Shown here: piece by piece, positions 7,645 through 16,116 of the stretch | Layout: every line of letters begins with the position of its first letter | Position numbering within the stretch: position 1 is the first letter of the stretch | Source of the DNA: Bacteroidales bacterium | GTDB taxonomy: Bacteria; Bacteroidota; Bacteroidia; Bacteroidales; Paludibacteraceae | Direction of reading: 5' to 3' | Length of the DNA stretch: 34,400 nucleotides | Assembly: GCA_012837935.1 (NCBI GenBank) | Contig: DUQG01000083.1 | Location: 1 to 34,400, forward strand | The notes under the pieces: generated by a model | What the model was told of the DNA's origin: nothing | Seen by the model: only the letters and a program-made list of their open reading frames with translations | Databases searched by the model: none | Translations under genes and position numbers: made by a program

Positions 7645-9423
7645 ATGGAAAGCTCTGCTGCATATCAGAAAATGCTTGCCTGGCGCGAGCGAAAGATTTC
7701 CCAGAAAAACTTTGTTCTGATTCTCAGTTTTTTTGTCGGGATTTTTGCCTCATTGGCTGCATTTACGCTAAAAGGTGCCATTCATCTTATCCAAAACCTG
7801 CTGATTAACAACTTTGACCCGGAAAAGGTTAATTACTGGTACTTAATTTTTCCTTCCATCGGGATTACGCTGACTTATCTTTTTGTAAGGTTTATAGTGA
7901 AAGATGATATCAGTCACGGAGTTACTCGAATTTTATACGCCATTTCGCAGCGAAAATCAATCATTAAGCTTCACAACATTTGGACTTCCATTGTGGGAAG
8001 TGCCGTTACCATTGGTTTTGGCGGGTCTGTGGGTGCTGAGGCGCCTATTGTACTTACCGGATCGGCTATTGGTTCCAATTTGGGTAAATTTTTCAAAATG
8101 GACCAAAAAACTATGATGCTGCTGATTGGCTGTGGAGCGGCAGGTGCTGTGGGTGGAATTTTTAAAGCACCTATTGCGGGTCTTATGTTTACGCTGGAAG
8201 TGCTGATGCTGGACATGACCTTGACATCAATTATTCCTTTGCTAATTTCTTCTGTAACAGCAACTTCATTAACTTATTTCCTTACCGGAAGTTCGTTTAT
8301 GTTCCAATTTACAAGCTATGAACCTTTTGATGTGGGTCGTATTCCTCAACTTATTATTTTAGGTGTAGTTTGCGGATTGGTAGCGCTTTATTTTACGCGT
8401 GGAATGTACTTTTTGGAAGGTTTTTATAGAAAAATAAACTCGCCACTTAAAAAATTAATTATCGGTGGAATTACGCTTGGTTTGCTTATATTCCTTTTCC
8501 CACCTCTGTATGGTGAAGGTTATAACACCATCGAAGCTTTGCTGAATGGAAATATAGCGCAAGTATTGGAAAATAGTTTTGTGGCAGGCTTATCCAATAA
8601 TATTTGGATTTTAGTCGGATATTTGGTGTTGATTGTTATGTTTAAAATCTTTGCTTCCACTTCTACTACAAGTCCCGGCGGGGTGGGTGGTGTATTTGCA
8701 CCTTCGCTGTTTGTGGGCTGTATTACCGGTTTTATTGTGGCTACTGTGATGTCGCATTTTGGTATTGTAGCGCCTACCACTAACTTTGCATTGGCAGGTA
8801 TGTCCGGACTTATGTCGGGTGTGATGCATGCGCCGTTAACGGGTATTTTCTTGATTGCAGAACTTACCGGAAGTTACAATCTTTTTATGACGCTGATGAT
8901 TGTGTCCACCATTTCGTTTATCACTATCCGAGTATTTGAAAAACACAGTCTGTATGCGCTACGTCTGGCTCAGAAAGGCGAACTGATTACGCACCATAAA
9001 GATAGAGCGGTTTTGACCTTGCTGAAAATGGAAAATGTAATAGAAACAGATTTGAAGGAACTTACGCCGAATATGACTTTGGGCGAATTGGTTAAAGTGA
9101 TAGCAACTTCCAATCGAAATATTTTCCCTGTGGTGGAACCTGAAACCCGTAAGTTTATGGGGATTGTTTTGCTGGACGAAGTGCGAAATATTATGTTCAG
9201 GCAGGAACTTTATAAGCGTTTTACGGTAAAGCAGCTTATGATAGCGCCTCCGGCAACGATTAATTATAATACGCAGATGGAAGTTGTGATGCAGATTTTT
9301 GAAGATAGCGGTGCGTGGAATCTTCCTGTGGTGGACGATGAAAAACGCTATATGGGTTTTGTTTCCAAATCAAAAATCTTCAATTCATACCGACATGTAT
9401 TGGTGCATTTCTCTAACGAATAA
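7645..9423 (+). CDS. CLC-type chloride channel/antiporter with C-terminal CBS pair
   Basis: The 592-residue protein has about ten hydrophobic segments of the CLC family and moves chloride (or another anion, possibly fluoride) across the inner membrane. The gating region reads GSVGAEAPIVLTGSAIGS near residues 127-144 and keeps the glutamate that acts as the gate, in the form GAEAP rather than the usual GREGP. The later GGVGGVFAPSLFVG motif and GLMSGVMHAPLTGI are also typical. After the channel, about residues 473-592 form two CBS domains that usually bind adenine nucleotides and regulate transport. The start was set at ATG 7645 from the promoter. xseB follows after 11 bases. Confidence 0.9.
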   Translation: MESSAAYQKMLAWRERKISQKNFVLILSFFVGIFASLAAFTLKGAIHLIQNLLINNFDPEKVNYWYLIFPSIGITLTYLFVRFIVKDDISHGVTRILYAISQRKSIIKLHNIWTSIVGSAVTIGFGGSVGAEAPIVLTGSAIGSNLGKFFKMDQKTMMLLIGCGAAGAVGGIFKAPIAGLMFTLEVLMLDMTLTSIIPLLISSVTATSLTYFLTGSSFMFQFTSYEPFDVGRIPQLIILGVVCGLVALYFTRGMYFLEGFYRKINSPLKKLIIGGITLGLLIFLFPPLYGEGYNTIEALLNGNIAQVLENSFVAGLSNNIWILVGYLVLIVMFKIFASTSTTSPGGVGGVFAPSLFVGCITGFIVATVMSHFGIVAPTTNFALAGMSGLMSGVMHAPLTGIFLIAELTGSYNLFMTLMIVSTISFITIRVFEKHSLYALRLAQKGELITHHKDRAVLTLLKMENVIETDLKELTPNMTLGELVKVIATSNRNIFPVVEPETRKFMGIVLLDEVRNIMFRQELYKRFTVKQLMIAPPATINYNTQMEVVMQIFEDSGAWNLPVVDDEKRYMGFVSKSKIFNSYRHVLVHFSNE

Positions 9424-9434
9424 AAATACTTTGA

Positions 9435-9632
9435 ATGGCTAAAAAACTAAATTATACGGAAGCAGTTGCGGAATTGGAAAAAATCCTTACCGAACTTGAA
9501 AATAACGATGAAGTAGATATGAACGTTATCTCAGCGAAAGTAAAACGTGCAGCAGAGCTAATTGAAATTTGTAAAAAGCAACTGCATGAGATTGATGCGG
9601 ATTTAGAAAAAATCCTTAGCGATTTGGATTGA
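9435..9632 (+). CDS. xseB: Exodeoxyribonuclease VII small subunit
   Basis: The 65-residue protein matches XseB in length and pattern: LNYTEAVAELEKILTELEN followed by a second helix with AAELIEICKKQLHEIDADLEKI. The small subunit wraps the large subunit XseA to form exonuclease VII, which degrades single-stranded DNA. The large subunit gene is normally adjacent in many bacteria but is not in this window. The gene starts 11 bases after the CLC channel stop and may be cotranscribed with it; this pairing has no obvious functional logic. Confidence 0.85.
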   Translation: MAKKLNYTEAVAELEKILTELENNDEVDMNVISAKVKRAAELIEICKKQLHEIDADLEKILSDLD

Positions 9633-9695
9633 GTTCCATGTTTTGAGCTTTGAACTTTCTTTGTCTGTAAACTGCTCTAATTTCACTCTACACTC

Positions 9696-10520
9696 TCAAT
9701 ACTCTTCACTCTGTGCTTTTATCATTATTCCGCTGGTGATTCTGCCGGATTTAATGCCTAATCTGCGTGCAGAGAAAAATCGTTCGTGCTCGCTATAGGT
9801 ACAATGTTCGGATATTTCTATGTTTTCGAGTTGCACTCCGGCTTCGAGAAGTGTGATTTTGTTGGCAGTCCAAAGGTCGAGATAGTATTTGTCGCTTTTC
9901 TTTTGGAATATCTTTTCTATTTCAAAATTTTCTTTCTTAAATGCTTCCACCACTTCCAATCCAACCTTATACACATCTACCGATATAGAAGGTCCGATAG
10001 CTACAATTAAATCAGTCGGATTGGTTTTGTAGTTTTTGGTAAGTGTTTCAATGACGTTTTTCAAAATTTGTGAGCAAGTGCCACGCCAGCCAGCATGAAC
10101 TGCACCAATAGCTTTGTTTTTGGGGTCATAAAGCAGAATTGGCACACAGTCGGCTGTGGAAATGCCGATACATTGATTGGGTAGATTGGTAATTAAAGCA
10201 TCAAAGCCGTGAAGCTTTTTTGCTTGTGCTGATTTGTTTTGTTTCAGAAAATCTTCGTCAATCACTTGCACATGATTTTCGTGGGTTTGATAGGGTAAGT
10301 GCAGTTGAGATGACTCAATTCCGACTTCCGTGCAAAATAGCGAGAAGTTTTCTTGAATATTTTCTTGCGTATCACCTGAAAATCTGCCTAAGTTCAACGA
10401 AGCATAATTGCCCGAACTTACGCCACCCGCACGAGTGGAAGTAAAGTGTAGCAAGTCGTTGAACTTCTGTAGATTTTCGTATTGAATTATATCAAGTTTT
10501 CTATTCTTAAAGCTGTTCAT
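9696..10520 (-). CDS. pgeF: Laccase-domain protein, peptidoglycan editing factor family
   Basis: This 274-residue protein belongs to the YfiH/PgeF family (DUF152), whose members are described as purine nucleoside phosphorylases and as editors of peptidoglycan precursors carrying a wrong amino acid. Metal-binding and catalytic motifs are present: [22 protein letters not shown], the hallmark [11 protein letters not shown], and the late [16 protein letters not shown]. The start is the ATG at 10520; a TTG nine bases upstream is in frame but weaker. It overlaps the end of obg by 14 bases, so translation is probably coupled to it. A link to the upstream purine salvage genes fits the nucleoside phosphorylase activity. 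Confidence 0.88.
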   Translation of the reverse strand: MNSFKNRKLDIIQYENLQKFNDLLHFTSTRAGGVSSGNYASLNLGRFSGDTQENIQENFSLFCTEVGIESSQLHLPYQTHENHVQVIDEDFLKQNKSAQAKKLHGFDALITNLPNQCIGISTADCVPILLYDPKNKAIGAVHAGWRGTCSQILKNVIETLTKNYKTNPTDLIVAIGPSISVDVYKVGLEVVEAFKKENFEIEKIFQKKSDKYYLDLWTANKITLLEAGVQLENIEISEHCTYSEHERFFSARRLGIKSGRITSGIMIKAQSEEY

Positions 10521-11673
10521 CCCAACCAATTCCTTTGTATTTGCTTAAATCATCATCGTCGTCATCTTCCCACATTTCATCAAATTCTTCATCACCTACT
10601 AAATCGTCCTCATCTTCTTCGTATTCAGGTGCGCTGATTTCCATCGGTCTGTGCACAATATCCACGATTTGATTTACTTCTTTATTTAATTCCGTCCAAA
10701 TTAAATCTTTCAACTCATCAATTCCCAAACCGCTGACCGAAGAGATAAATACCGTTTGAATATCGTCCGGAAGTTCTTTTTTCATCTCTTTTATCAGTTC
10801 CTTATCCAGCATATCGCATTTTGAAATAGCAAGAATGCGCTGCTTATCCATCAGTTGTGGATTATATTTTTCAAGCTCGTTGAGTAGAATGCTATATTCG
10901 TTTTTAATGTCTTTGCTGTCGGCAGGAATCATAAATAGTAAAATCGAATTTCGCTCAATATGTCTCAAAAATCTTAATCCCAATCCTTTACCTTCTGCTG
11001 CACCTTCTATAATTCCCGGAATATCAGCCATTACAAACGATTGATTGTCATGATATTTTACAATTCCTAAATTGGGAACCAAAGTAGTAAACGGATAGTC
11101 GGCAATTTCTGGTTTAGCGGCAGAAACCACAGAAAGCAGAGTCGATTTTCCGGCGTTAGGGAAACCAACTAAACCTACGTCAGCTAAAACTTTCAGCTGC
11201 AAAATAACGGTTTTCTCAATTCGTGGCTCGCCGGGTTGTGCATAGCGTGGTGCTTGATTAGTAGCGGTTTTAAAGTGCCAATTTCCTTTACCGCCTTTAC
11301 CGCCTTGAAGCAAAATAAGTTCTTGACCGTCTTCTTTTACATCGCAAAGAAATTCACCTGTTTCGCCGTCGTAAACTACTGTTCCGAGTGGAACTTCAAT
11401 GATTTGGTCTTTTCCGTCTTTCCCGAAACTTCTGTTTCTGCTTCCACCTTCACCATCTCCGGCAAATACGTGTCTGGCGTATTTTAAATGTATCAGTGTC
11501 CAAAGATTTTTGTTGCCTCGCAGTATAATATGACCACCGCGTCCGCCATCACCTCCATCCGGACCGCCTTTTGGGATATATTTTGCCCGATAAAAATGCG
11601 CAGAACCTGCACCGCCTTTACCGGAACGACAATATATTTTTACATAATCAACAAAGTTTGAACCTATAGCCAT
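10507..11673 (-). CDS. obgE: Obg GTPase
   Basis: The 388-residue protein has the glycine-rich Obg fold at its N-terminus ([18 protein letters not shown] at about residues 36-53) and a GTPase domain with G1 [10 protein letters not shown]3 DIPGIIEGA, a G4 variant SKCD in place of NKxD, and G5 SSVSGLG. Obg binds the large ribosomal subunit and couples GTP level to growth. The usual OCT domain is absent; instead the protein ends in a very acidic tail (EYEEDEDD to [12 protein letters not shown]), a form common in Bacteroidetes. It lies between adk and pgeF, overlapping the latter. Confidence 0.95.
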   Translation of the reverse strand: MAIGSNFVDYVKIYCRSGKGGAGSAHFYRAKYIPKGGPDGGDGGRGGHIILRGNKNLWTLIHLKYARHVFAGDGEGGSRNRSFGKDGKDQIIEVPLGTVVYDGETGEFLCDVKEDGQELILLQGGKGGKGNWHFKTATNQAPRYAQPGEPRIEKTVILQLKVLADVGLVGFPNAGKSTLLSVVSAAKPEIADYPFTTLVPNLGIVKYHDNQSFVMADIPGIIEGAAEGKGLGLRFLRHIERNSILLFMIPADSKDIKNEYSILLNELEKYNPQLMDKQRILAISKCDMLDKELIKEMKKELPDDIQTVFISSVSGLGIDELKDLIWTELNKEVNQIVDIVHRPMEISAPEYEEDEDDLVGDEEFDEMWEDDDDDDLSKYKGIGWDEQL

Positions 11674-11694
11674 ATCTTTTCAATATATAAAATA

Positions 11695-11727
11695 AATCCA
11701 TTGATGCTCAGGGCTTTTCAATGGATT
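11695..11727 (-). terminator. Hairpin between adk and obg
   Basis: AATCCATTGA at 11695-11704 and TCAATGGATT at 11718-11727 form a perfect 10-base stem with a 13-base loop. On the minus strand it is followed by TTTATTTTATA. It could weaken read-through from adk into obg or serve as a processing site; no separate promoter for obg was seen between it and the gene. Confidence 0.5.
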
Positions 11728-11736
11728 GAATAAATG

Positions 11737-12315
11737 TTAAATGGTTTGCTCTATAACCTGCGTTATTCGCTCAAAGATTTCTTCAATGCTTCCTGTCCCT
11801 TGAACACCTTTGTATTTGTCTAATTTTTCATAGTATGCGGTAACTGGCTTAGTCTGATTTTCATAGACATCCAGTCGAGCCTTAATGGTTTCAAGATTAT
11901 CGTCACTTCTGCCTGATATTTGACCTCTAAGTAGCAGTCTGTTAATTAGTTCCTCTTCTTCTACAATCAGTTCAATTAGCAAATCTGTTTTTAAGTTTCT
12001 CACTTTAAGCATTTCCTCAAGTGCAACTGCTTGATTTACCGTACGGGGAAATCCGTCGAAAATGATTCCATTGTTTTTGTCTTTATCCAAAGAATCTATT
12101 TTGTTGGCAATCATTCCGATTACAACATCATCGGGAACTAATTGACCTTTTGAAATAAAACTGTTGGCATATTGTCCCAATTCGGTGTTATCTGCAATCT
12201 CTTTGCGCAGAATATCACCCGTTGAAAAGTGATTCAAATTATATTTCTTAATAATTAAATCACTTTGTGTCCCTTTGCCGCTGCCGGGTGCTCCATAGAT
12301 AATTAGATTTAACAT
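11737..12315 (-). CDS. adk: Adenylate kinase
   Basis: The 192-residue enzyme interconverts ATP and AMP with two ADP in the cytoplasm. The P-loop is IYGAPGSGKGTQSD at residues 5-18, the AMP-binding segment HFSTGDILRKEI follows, and GIIFDGFPRTVNQA is the conserved core motif near residue 84. The LID is short (RGQISGRSDDNLETIKARL), so this is a short-type adenylate kinase without the zinc-finger LID. It lies 66 bases after hpt and 63 bases before obg, in a minus-strand cluster of purine metabolism and growth genes. Confidence 0.95.
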   Translation of the reverse strand: MLNLIIYGAPGSGKGTQSDLIIKKYNLNHFSTGDILRKEIADNTELGQYANSFISKGQLVPDDVVIGMIANKIDSLDKDKNNGIIFDGFPRTVNQAVALEEMLKVRNLKTDLLIELIVEEEELINRLLLRGQISGRSDDNLETIKARLDVYENQTKPVTAYYEKLDKYKGVQGTGSIEEIFERITQVIEQTI

Positions 12316-12381
12316 GATTTTATTTTTTTAGAATTAGTGATTTTAATTTAGTTATTTGATGTAGAATATACGAATTATTTT

Positions 12382-12918
12382 TTAATCTACTACCGTGTAA
12401 ATATCTTTTAGGTTTCTTCCATAACCATCGTAGTCCAATCCGTAACCAACAATAAACTCGTTTGGAATTTTGATAGCTACATAATCTACTGCAATATCAC
12501 GTTTCAGAGCGTCCGGTTTTTGTAAAAAAGTAGCCACTTTTATATCTGCTGCTCCTTTGGCTTTTAATGAAGCAATAATTTTCTCCATCGTAATTCCTGT
12601 GTCAACGATATCTTCCACTACAACCACATTTCTTCCTACTACACTTTCATTCAGTCCCATAACTTCATGAACTTTTCCGGTAGAATATGTCCCCACGTAG
12701 GATGAAAGTTTGATAAATGTAATTTCACAAGGAATGTTTACGGTTTTCATCAAGTCTCCGGCAAACATAAATGCTCCATTTAGAACGCAAATAAAAATTG
12801 GATCTTTGTCAGCCAAATCTTTGTTGATAGCCTCGCCAACTCTTTTTACAGCGGCTTGAATAGTTTCTTCGGTTATCGAAAGGGTAAATTGTTTGTCTTT
12901 AATTTTAATTGCGTCCAT
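12382..12918 (-). CDS. hpt: Hypoxanthine phosphoribosyltransferase
   Basis: The 178-residue protein converts hypoxanthine or guanine and PRPP to IMP or GMP in purine salvage. It has ICVLNGAFMFAGDLM (PPi loop region), the PRPP-binding motif VVVVEDIVDTGITM at about residues 99-112, and VDYVAIKIPNEFIVGYGLDY near the C-terminus, all typical of the family. The longer open frame reaches 13005, but a -7 promoter element at 12948-12955 lies inside that extension and the conserved protein begins MDAIKIKDKQF, so the start was set at ATG 12918. It is the first gene of the hpt-adk-obg-pgeF cluster. Confidence 0.93.
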   Translation of the reverse strand: MDAIKIKDKQFTLSITEETIQAAVKRVGEAINKDLADKDPIFICVLNGAFMFAGDLMKTVNIPCEITFIKLSSYVGTYSTGKVHEVMGLNESVVGRNVVVVEDIVDTGITMEKIIASLKAKGAADIKVATFLQKPDALKRDIAVDYVAIKIPNEFIVGYGLDYDGYGRNLKDIYTVVD

Positions 12919-12947
12919 AGAATTTTCTTGTTTTAGGTTTGAAACTT

Positions 12948-12955
12948 CAAAAATA
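12948..12955 (-). promoter_or_regulatory. Promoter -7 element of the hpt cluster
   Basis: On the minus strand TATTTTTG matches TAnnTTTG and lies 30 bases before the hpt ATG at 12918. No clear TTG was found at the expected -33 distance. It decides the hpt start by excluding the upstream ATG at 13005. Confidence 0.55.
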
Positions 12956-13072
12956 AGAAAAAAATTAGAAATACATATTGTTTTTTTGACAGATTTATTT
13001 TCCACAGAGAATAATGTAAGTTCAAATAGATAAAATTACTCTTTTCTGTTTTTATTTTTAAAAAATAATATG

Positions 13073-13080
13073 TACATTTG
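13073..13080 (+). promoter_or_regulatory. Promoter -7 element of dnaN
   Basis: TACATTTG fits TAnnTTTG and lies 56 bases before the dnaN ATG. The -33 side is T-rich but lacks a clean TTG. With the hpt element at 12948-12955 it forms a divergent promoter region of about 120 bases. Confidence 0.5.
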
Positions 13081-13135
13081 TTAAAATATTTATAAAAGAA
13101 AAGAAATATAAAAACATTAAATATAAAATAATCGT

Positions 13136-14269
13136 ATGAAATTCACAGTATCAAGTACCGAACTTTTGAGCCATTTACAAGCTATAAGCCGTGTGATAAA
13201 CAGCAAAAACTCACTGCAAATCTTGGATAATTTTCTGTTTAGTTTGGAAGGAAACAAGCTGACAATGACAGCATCGGACATCGAAACCACTATGATTACT
13301 TCTATGGAAGTACAAGAAGCAGAAGGTGGTGGCATGGTTGCGGTGGCAAACAAATTATTGCTGGATACATTGCGTGAGTTTTCAGAGCAACCGCTTACAT
13401 TCCATATCGATGATAATACGCTGGCTATGATGGTTACATCTGCCAATGGTACTTATAACTTCATCGGTCAAAGTGGCGATTTGTATCCACAACTACCTGA
13501 ATTGAGCGAAAATATCCGCACGCTGACAGTATCCGCGCCTATTCTTACGAGTGGAATCGGCAAAACATATTTCTGTATGGCAGACGATGAACTTCGTCCG
13601 GTAATGAATGGTATTTACTTTGATATTGCGGATGACTTAACGTTGGTGGCTACGGATGCTCATAAGTTAGTTCGTTTCAAATCAAAATACGAATCGGCTT
13701 CTGTGGGCGAAGGCGAGAAAATGAGCTTTATTTTGCCGAAAAAACCGGCTACCATGCTGCGCAATATTTTACCGAAAGAGACAGAAAATGTAGAAATACG
13801 TTTTGATGAGAAAAATGCTTATTTCCAACTAAGTAACTACACGATGGTGTGTCGTCAGGTGGAAGGAAGATATCCTAACTACAACGGCGTAATACCACAA
13901 AACAATCCATTCAAAATAATGGTTGACAGACAGACTTTCCTTAATACGCTGAAACGTGTAGCGGTTTTCTCAAATCAGGCAAGCAATCTTATCAAACTGG
14001 ATATTACGACCAATCAAATTCATGTTTCGGCTCAGGATATTGACTTCTCGATTTCTGCAGAAGAATTTATCCCTTGTAGCTATGAAGGCGAACCAATCAA
14101 AATCGGCTTTAAATCTACTTTCTTAATCGAAATGTTGGGTAATGTAGAAGCAAGCCAGGTAGTTCTTGAACTGGCAGACCCGTCTCGTGCAGGTATTTTG
14201 CTACCGTTTGAGAATGTAGAAGGCGAAGAAATCTTGATGCTGTTGATGCCGATGTTGTTGAACGACTAA
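13136..14269 (+). CDS. dnaN: DNA polymerase III beta subunit (sliding clamp)
   Basis: The 377-residue protein has the three-domain sliding clamp layout and normal length. It encircles DNA as a dimer and tethers the replicative polymerase. Recognisable segments include MKFTVSSTELLSHLQAISRV at the start, FYFDIADDLTLVATDAHKLV-like sequence in the second domain (NGIYFDIADD, TDAHKLVRFK), and the C-terminal stretch LLMPMLLND, equivalent to the usual conserved end. Neither dnaA nor recF lies next to it, so this locus is not a classical origin region. It is divergent from hpt, followed 188 bases later by an exonuclease that is also replication related. Confidence 0.95.
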   Translation: MKFTVSSTELLSHLQAISRVINSKNSLQILDNFLFSLEGNKLTMTASDIETTMITSMEVQEAEGGGMVAVANKLLLDTLREFSEQPLTFHIDDNTLAMMVTSANGTYNFIGQSGDLYPQLPELSENIRTLTVSAPILTSGIGKTYFCMADDELRPVMNGIYFDIADDLTLVATDAHKLVRFKSKYESASVGEGEKMSFILPKKPATMLRNILPKETENVEIRFDEKNAYFQLSNYTMVCRQVEGRYPNYNGVIPQNNPFKIMVDRQTFLNTLKRVAVFSNQASNLIKLDITTNQIHVSAQDIDFSISAEEFIPCSYEGEPIKIGFKSTFLIEMLGNVEASQVVLELADPSRAGILLPFENVEGEEILMLLMPMLLND

Positions 14270-14457
14270 ATAGAGCTTACAATTTGAATAGATAATCCAA
14301 TAGCAGAAAAGTGTGTAAAAACTAAGCTTTTCTGCTATTTATTTTGAAGTAAATATGAAACCGACATGATTAAAATAATCATTAAACACTCTTGGGAATG
14401 ATTATTTTAATCATCAAAGGTTCCATACACCGCAATGTAAAAAATCAAAATAATCGT

Positions 14458-15225
14458 ATGAAATTAAATCTAAAAAATCCAATCGTGTTTTTCGATTTGG
14501 AAACTACCGGAACGAATACTGTAACTGATAGAATAGTAGAAATTTCTTATCTAAAAGTATCGCCAAACGGTCGTGAAGAGAGCAAGACTATAAGAATAAA
14601 TCCCGGAATGCCAATTCCACCCGAAGTTTCAGCTATTCATGGTATTTATGACGAAGATGTAGCGGACTGTCCTACATTCAAAGAAGTAGCGAAAGAAATT
14701 GCACGCGATATTGAAGGCTGCGATTTGGCGGGGTTTAACTCGAATCGCTTTGATATACCGCTTTTGGCGGAAGAATTGCTCAGAGCCGAGGTGGATATCG
14801 ATTTGAAAAAGAGAAAATTTGTGGATGTGCAAGTGATTTTTCACAAAATGGAACAAAGAACTTTGTCGGCTGCTTATAAGTTCTACTGCGACAAAGAATT
14901 GGAAAATGCGCACAGTGCGGAAGCAGACACAAGAGCGACTTACGAAGTGCTTCAAGCGCAGTTAGATATGTATTCGGATTTGGAAAATGACATCGAATTT
15001 CTATCAAAATTCACAACTCAAACCGACAATGCTGACTTTGCAGGAAGAATTATTTTCAATGAAAAAGGCGAGGAAGTATTTAATTTTGGAAAATATAAAG
15101 GTCAGAAAGTAACAGAGGTTTTGTTGAAAGATATTGGCTATTACGGTTGGATAATGGGAAGTGATTTTGCTTTGGATACAAAAAATGTATTGACTAAAAT
15201 TAAACTACGAAATTTTATGAAATGA
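14458..15225 (+). CDS. DnaQ-like 3'-5' exonuclease with C-terminal DUF3820-like domain
   Basis: The 255-residue protein has a DEDDh exonuclease domain at residues 10-180: VFFDLETTGT (first Asp and Glu), LAGFNSNRFDIPLLAEEL (second Asp) and HSAEADTRATYEVL (His and last Asp). Residues about 195-255 hold NFGKYKGQKVTEVL and YYGWIMGSDF, a pattern I associate with DUF3820. The family trims 3' ends of DNA or RNA; it may proofread or degrade nucleic acid. The longer frame starts at 14392, but the conserved N-terminus and an A-rich leader support ATG 14458. Its stop overlaps the ATG of a 49-codon ORF by 4 bases. Confidence 0.85.
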   Translation: MKLNLKNPIVFFDLETTGTNTVTDRIVEISYLKVSPNGREESKTIRINPGMPIPPEVSAIHGIYDEDVADCPTFKEVAKEIARDIEGCDLAGFNSNRFDIPLLAEELLRAEVDIDLKKRKFVDVQVIFHKMEQRTLSAAYKFYCDKELENAHSAEADTRATYEVLQAQLDMYSDLENDIEFLSKFTTQTDNADFAGRIIFNEKGEEVFNFGKYKGQKVTEVLLKDIGYYGWIMGSDFALDTKNVLTKIKLRNFMK

Positions 15226-15371
15226 TATTTTGCTTTGAAACTATATTGTTAAAAATTAAGTTTCAGCACTTTATCGGTTACATTGGCATAAACCTTGCTG
15301 TTTTTTTGTTTGGGCTTGTGGTGTTATTTAAGATTAAGATGAATGTGAGAGGAAATGAAAACAGTTTTTAG
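15222..15371 (+). CDS. Possible 49-residue single-pass membrane peptide
   Basis: The ATG overlaps the exonuclease stop as ATGA, and the frame ends in TAG at 15369-15371, 17 bases inside the next gene. The peptide has one hydrophobic segment of about 20 residues (IGINLAVFLFGLVVLF) between basic ends, so it would be a one-helix membrane protein. The stop/start overlap suggests translational coupling. I do not recognise it and the frame may be fortuitous. Confidence 0.4.
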   Translation: MIFCFETILLKIKFQHFIGYIGINLAVFLFGLVVLFKIKMNVRGNENSF

Positions 15372-16104
15372 ATACATATTTATAATTATACTGATGATGG
15401 GAACTTTGCATCCTATCAAAGCCCAAGATACACCTACCGGAAGCAGAACGCCCGAGCAAGAAGCCGCAAAACAGACAGAAAAATACCAAAAAGAGCTAAA
15501 ACTAACCGAGCAGCAAGCAAAATTAATCTATGAAATTAATTTGAAGTATGCTCGTGAGCGGCAGCAATCCAACAATCGCACGGAAGCTGTAAGTAGAATC
15601 AGAAAGAAAAGTGAGGAAATCAAACGAGTTTTGAGTGAGAAACAAAACGACGACCTGCAAAATAAGCGCTTAGAAACTCAGTCGGTAGAAATTGACGGAC
15701 GAAGAAATTTTACTCGTACACGTGGTGCTGTAAGACAAAGTGAAGGCTCATCAGCACGTTCCACCGATAGAACAGAACCAAACTCATATAGCAATAGACC
15801 TGTAAGACAAAACAGAGTAAGTCCATCTACTCGTCAATCAACAAGTCAAGAGAGAGTAAATAGTACAAGCAGACCTGTACGTGAAAACTATCGTCCAGAC
15901 CGAGAAAGGCAAACACCTACCACTCGCTCTTCTTCATCAAGCACGATGCGAGAGAGAAATACTTCGGTTAGAGAACAACGCTCATCCAATAATCCGGAAG
16001 TAAGAAGTTCAAGAAGTAGAGAACAACGACAATCAAGTAGTACAAGCAGAAGTTCCGGTCGCTCTTCACAACCGACTCGTCAATCTTCCGGAAGCCGTAG
16101 ATAA
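15355..16104 (+). CDS. Secreted protein with LTxxQ-type helix and long Ser/Arg-rich tail
   Basis: The 249-residue product begins with a signal peptide ending in IKAQ (residue 24). Residues 25-105 are helical and charged, with LKLTEQQAKLIYEINLKYAR, which resembles the LTxxQ repeats of Spy/CpxP and DUF4890-type periplasmic proteins. From about residue 105 to the end the sequence is low-complexity, rich in Ser, Arg, Gln and Thr with repeated SRPVR, SSTSR and REQR units and a strong positive charge. The tail could bind nucleic acid, polysaccharide or membrane, but no function can be assigned. It sits between the exonuclease and trmN6, 12 bases before the latter. Confidence 0.75.
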   Translation: MKTVFRYIFIIILMMGTLHPIKAQDTPTGSRTPEQEAAKQTEKYQKELKLTEQQAKLIYEINLKYARERQQSNNRTEAVSRIRKKSEEIKRVLSEKQNDDLQNKRLETQSVEIDGRRNFTRTRGAVRQSEGSSARSTDRTEPNSYSNRPVRQNRVSPSTRQSTSQERVNSTSRPVRENYRPDRERQTPTTRSSSSSTMRERNTSVREQRSSNNPEVRSSRSREQRQSSSTSRSSGRSSQPTRQSSGSRR

Positions 16105-16116
16105 ATTTCGTAAACA

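Noticed and set aside
12919-13005. 87-base N-terminal extension of hpt
   Set aside because: A -7 promoter element lies inside it and the conserved enzyme begins at MDAIKIKDKQF.
13006-13135. Replication origin next to dnaN
   Set aside because: No dnaA gene and no cluster of DnaA boxes was recognised; the region reads as a divergent promoter.
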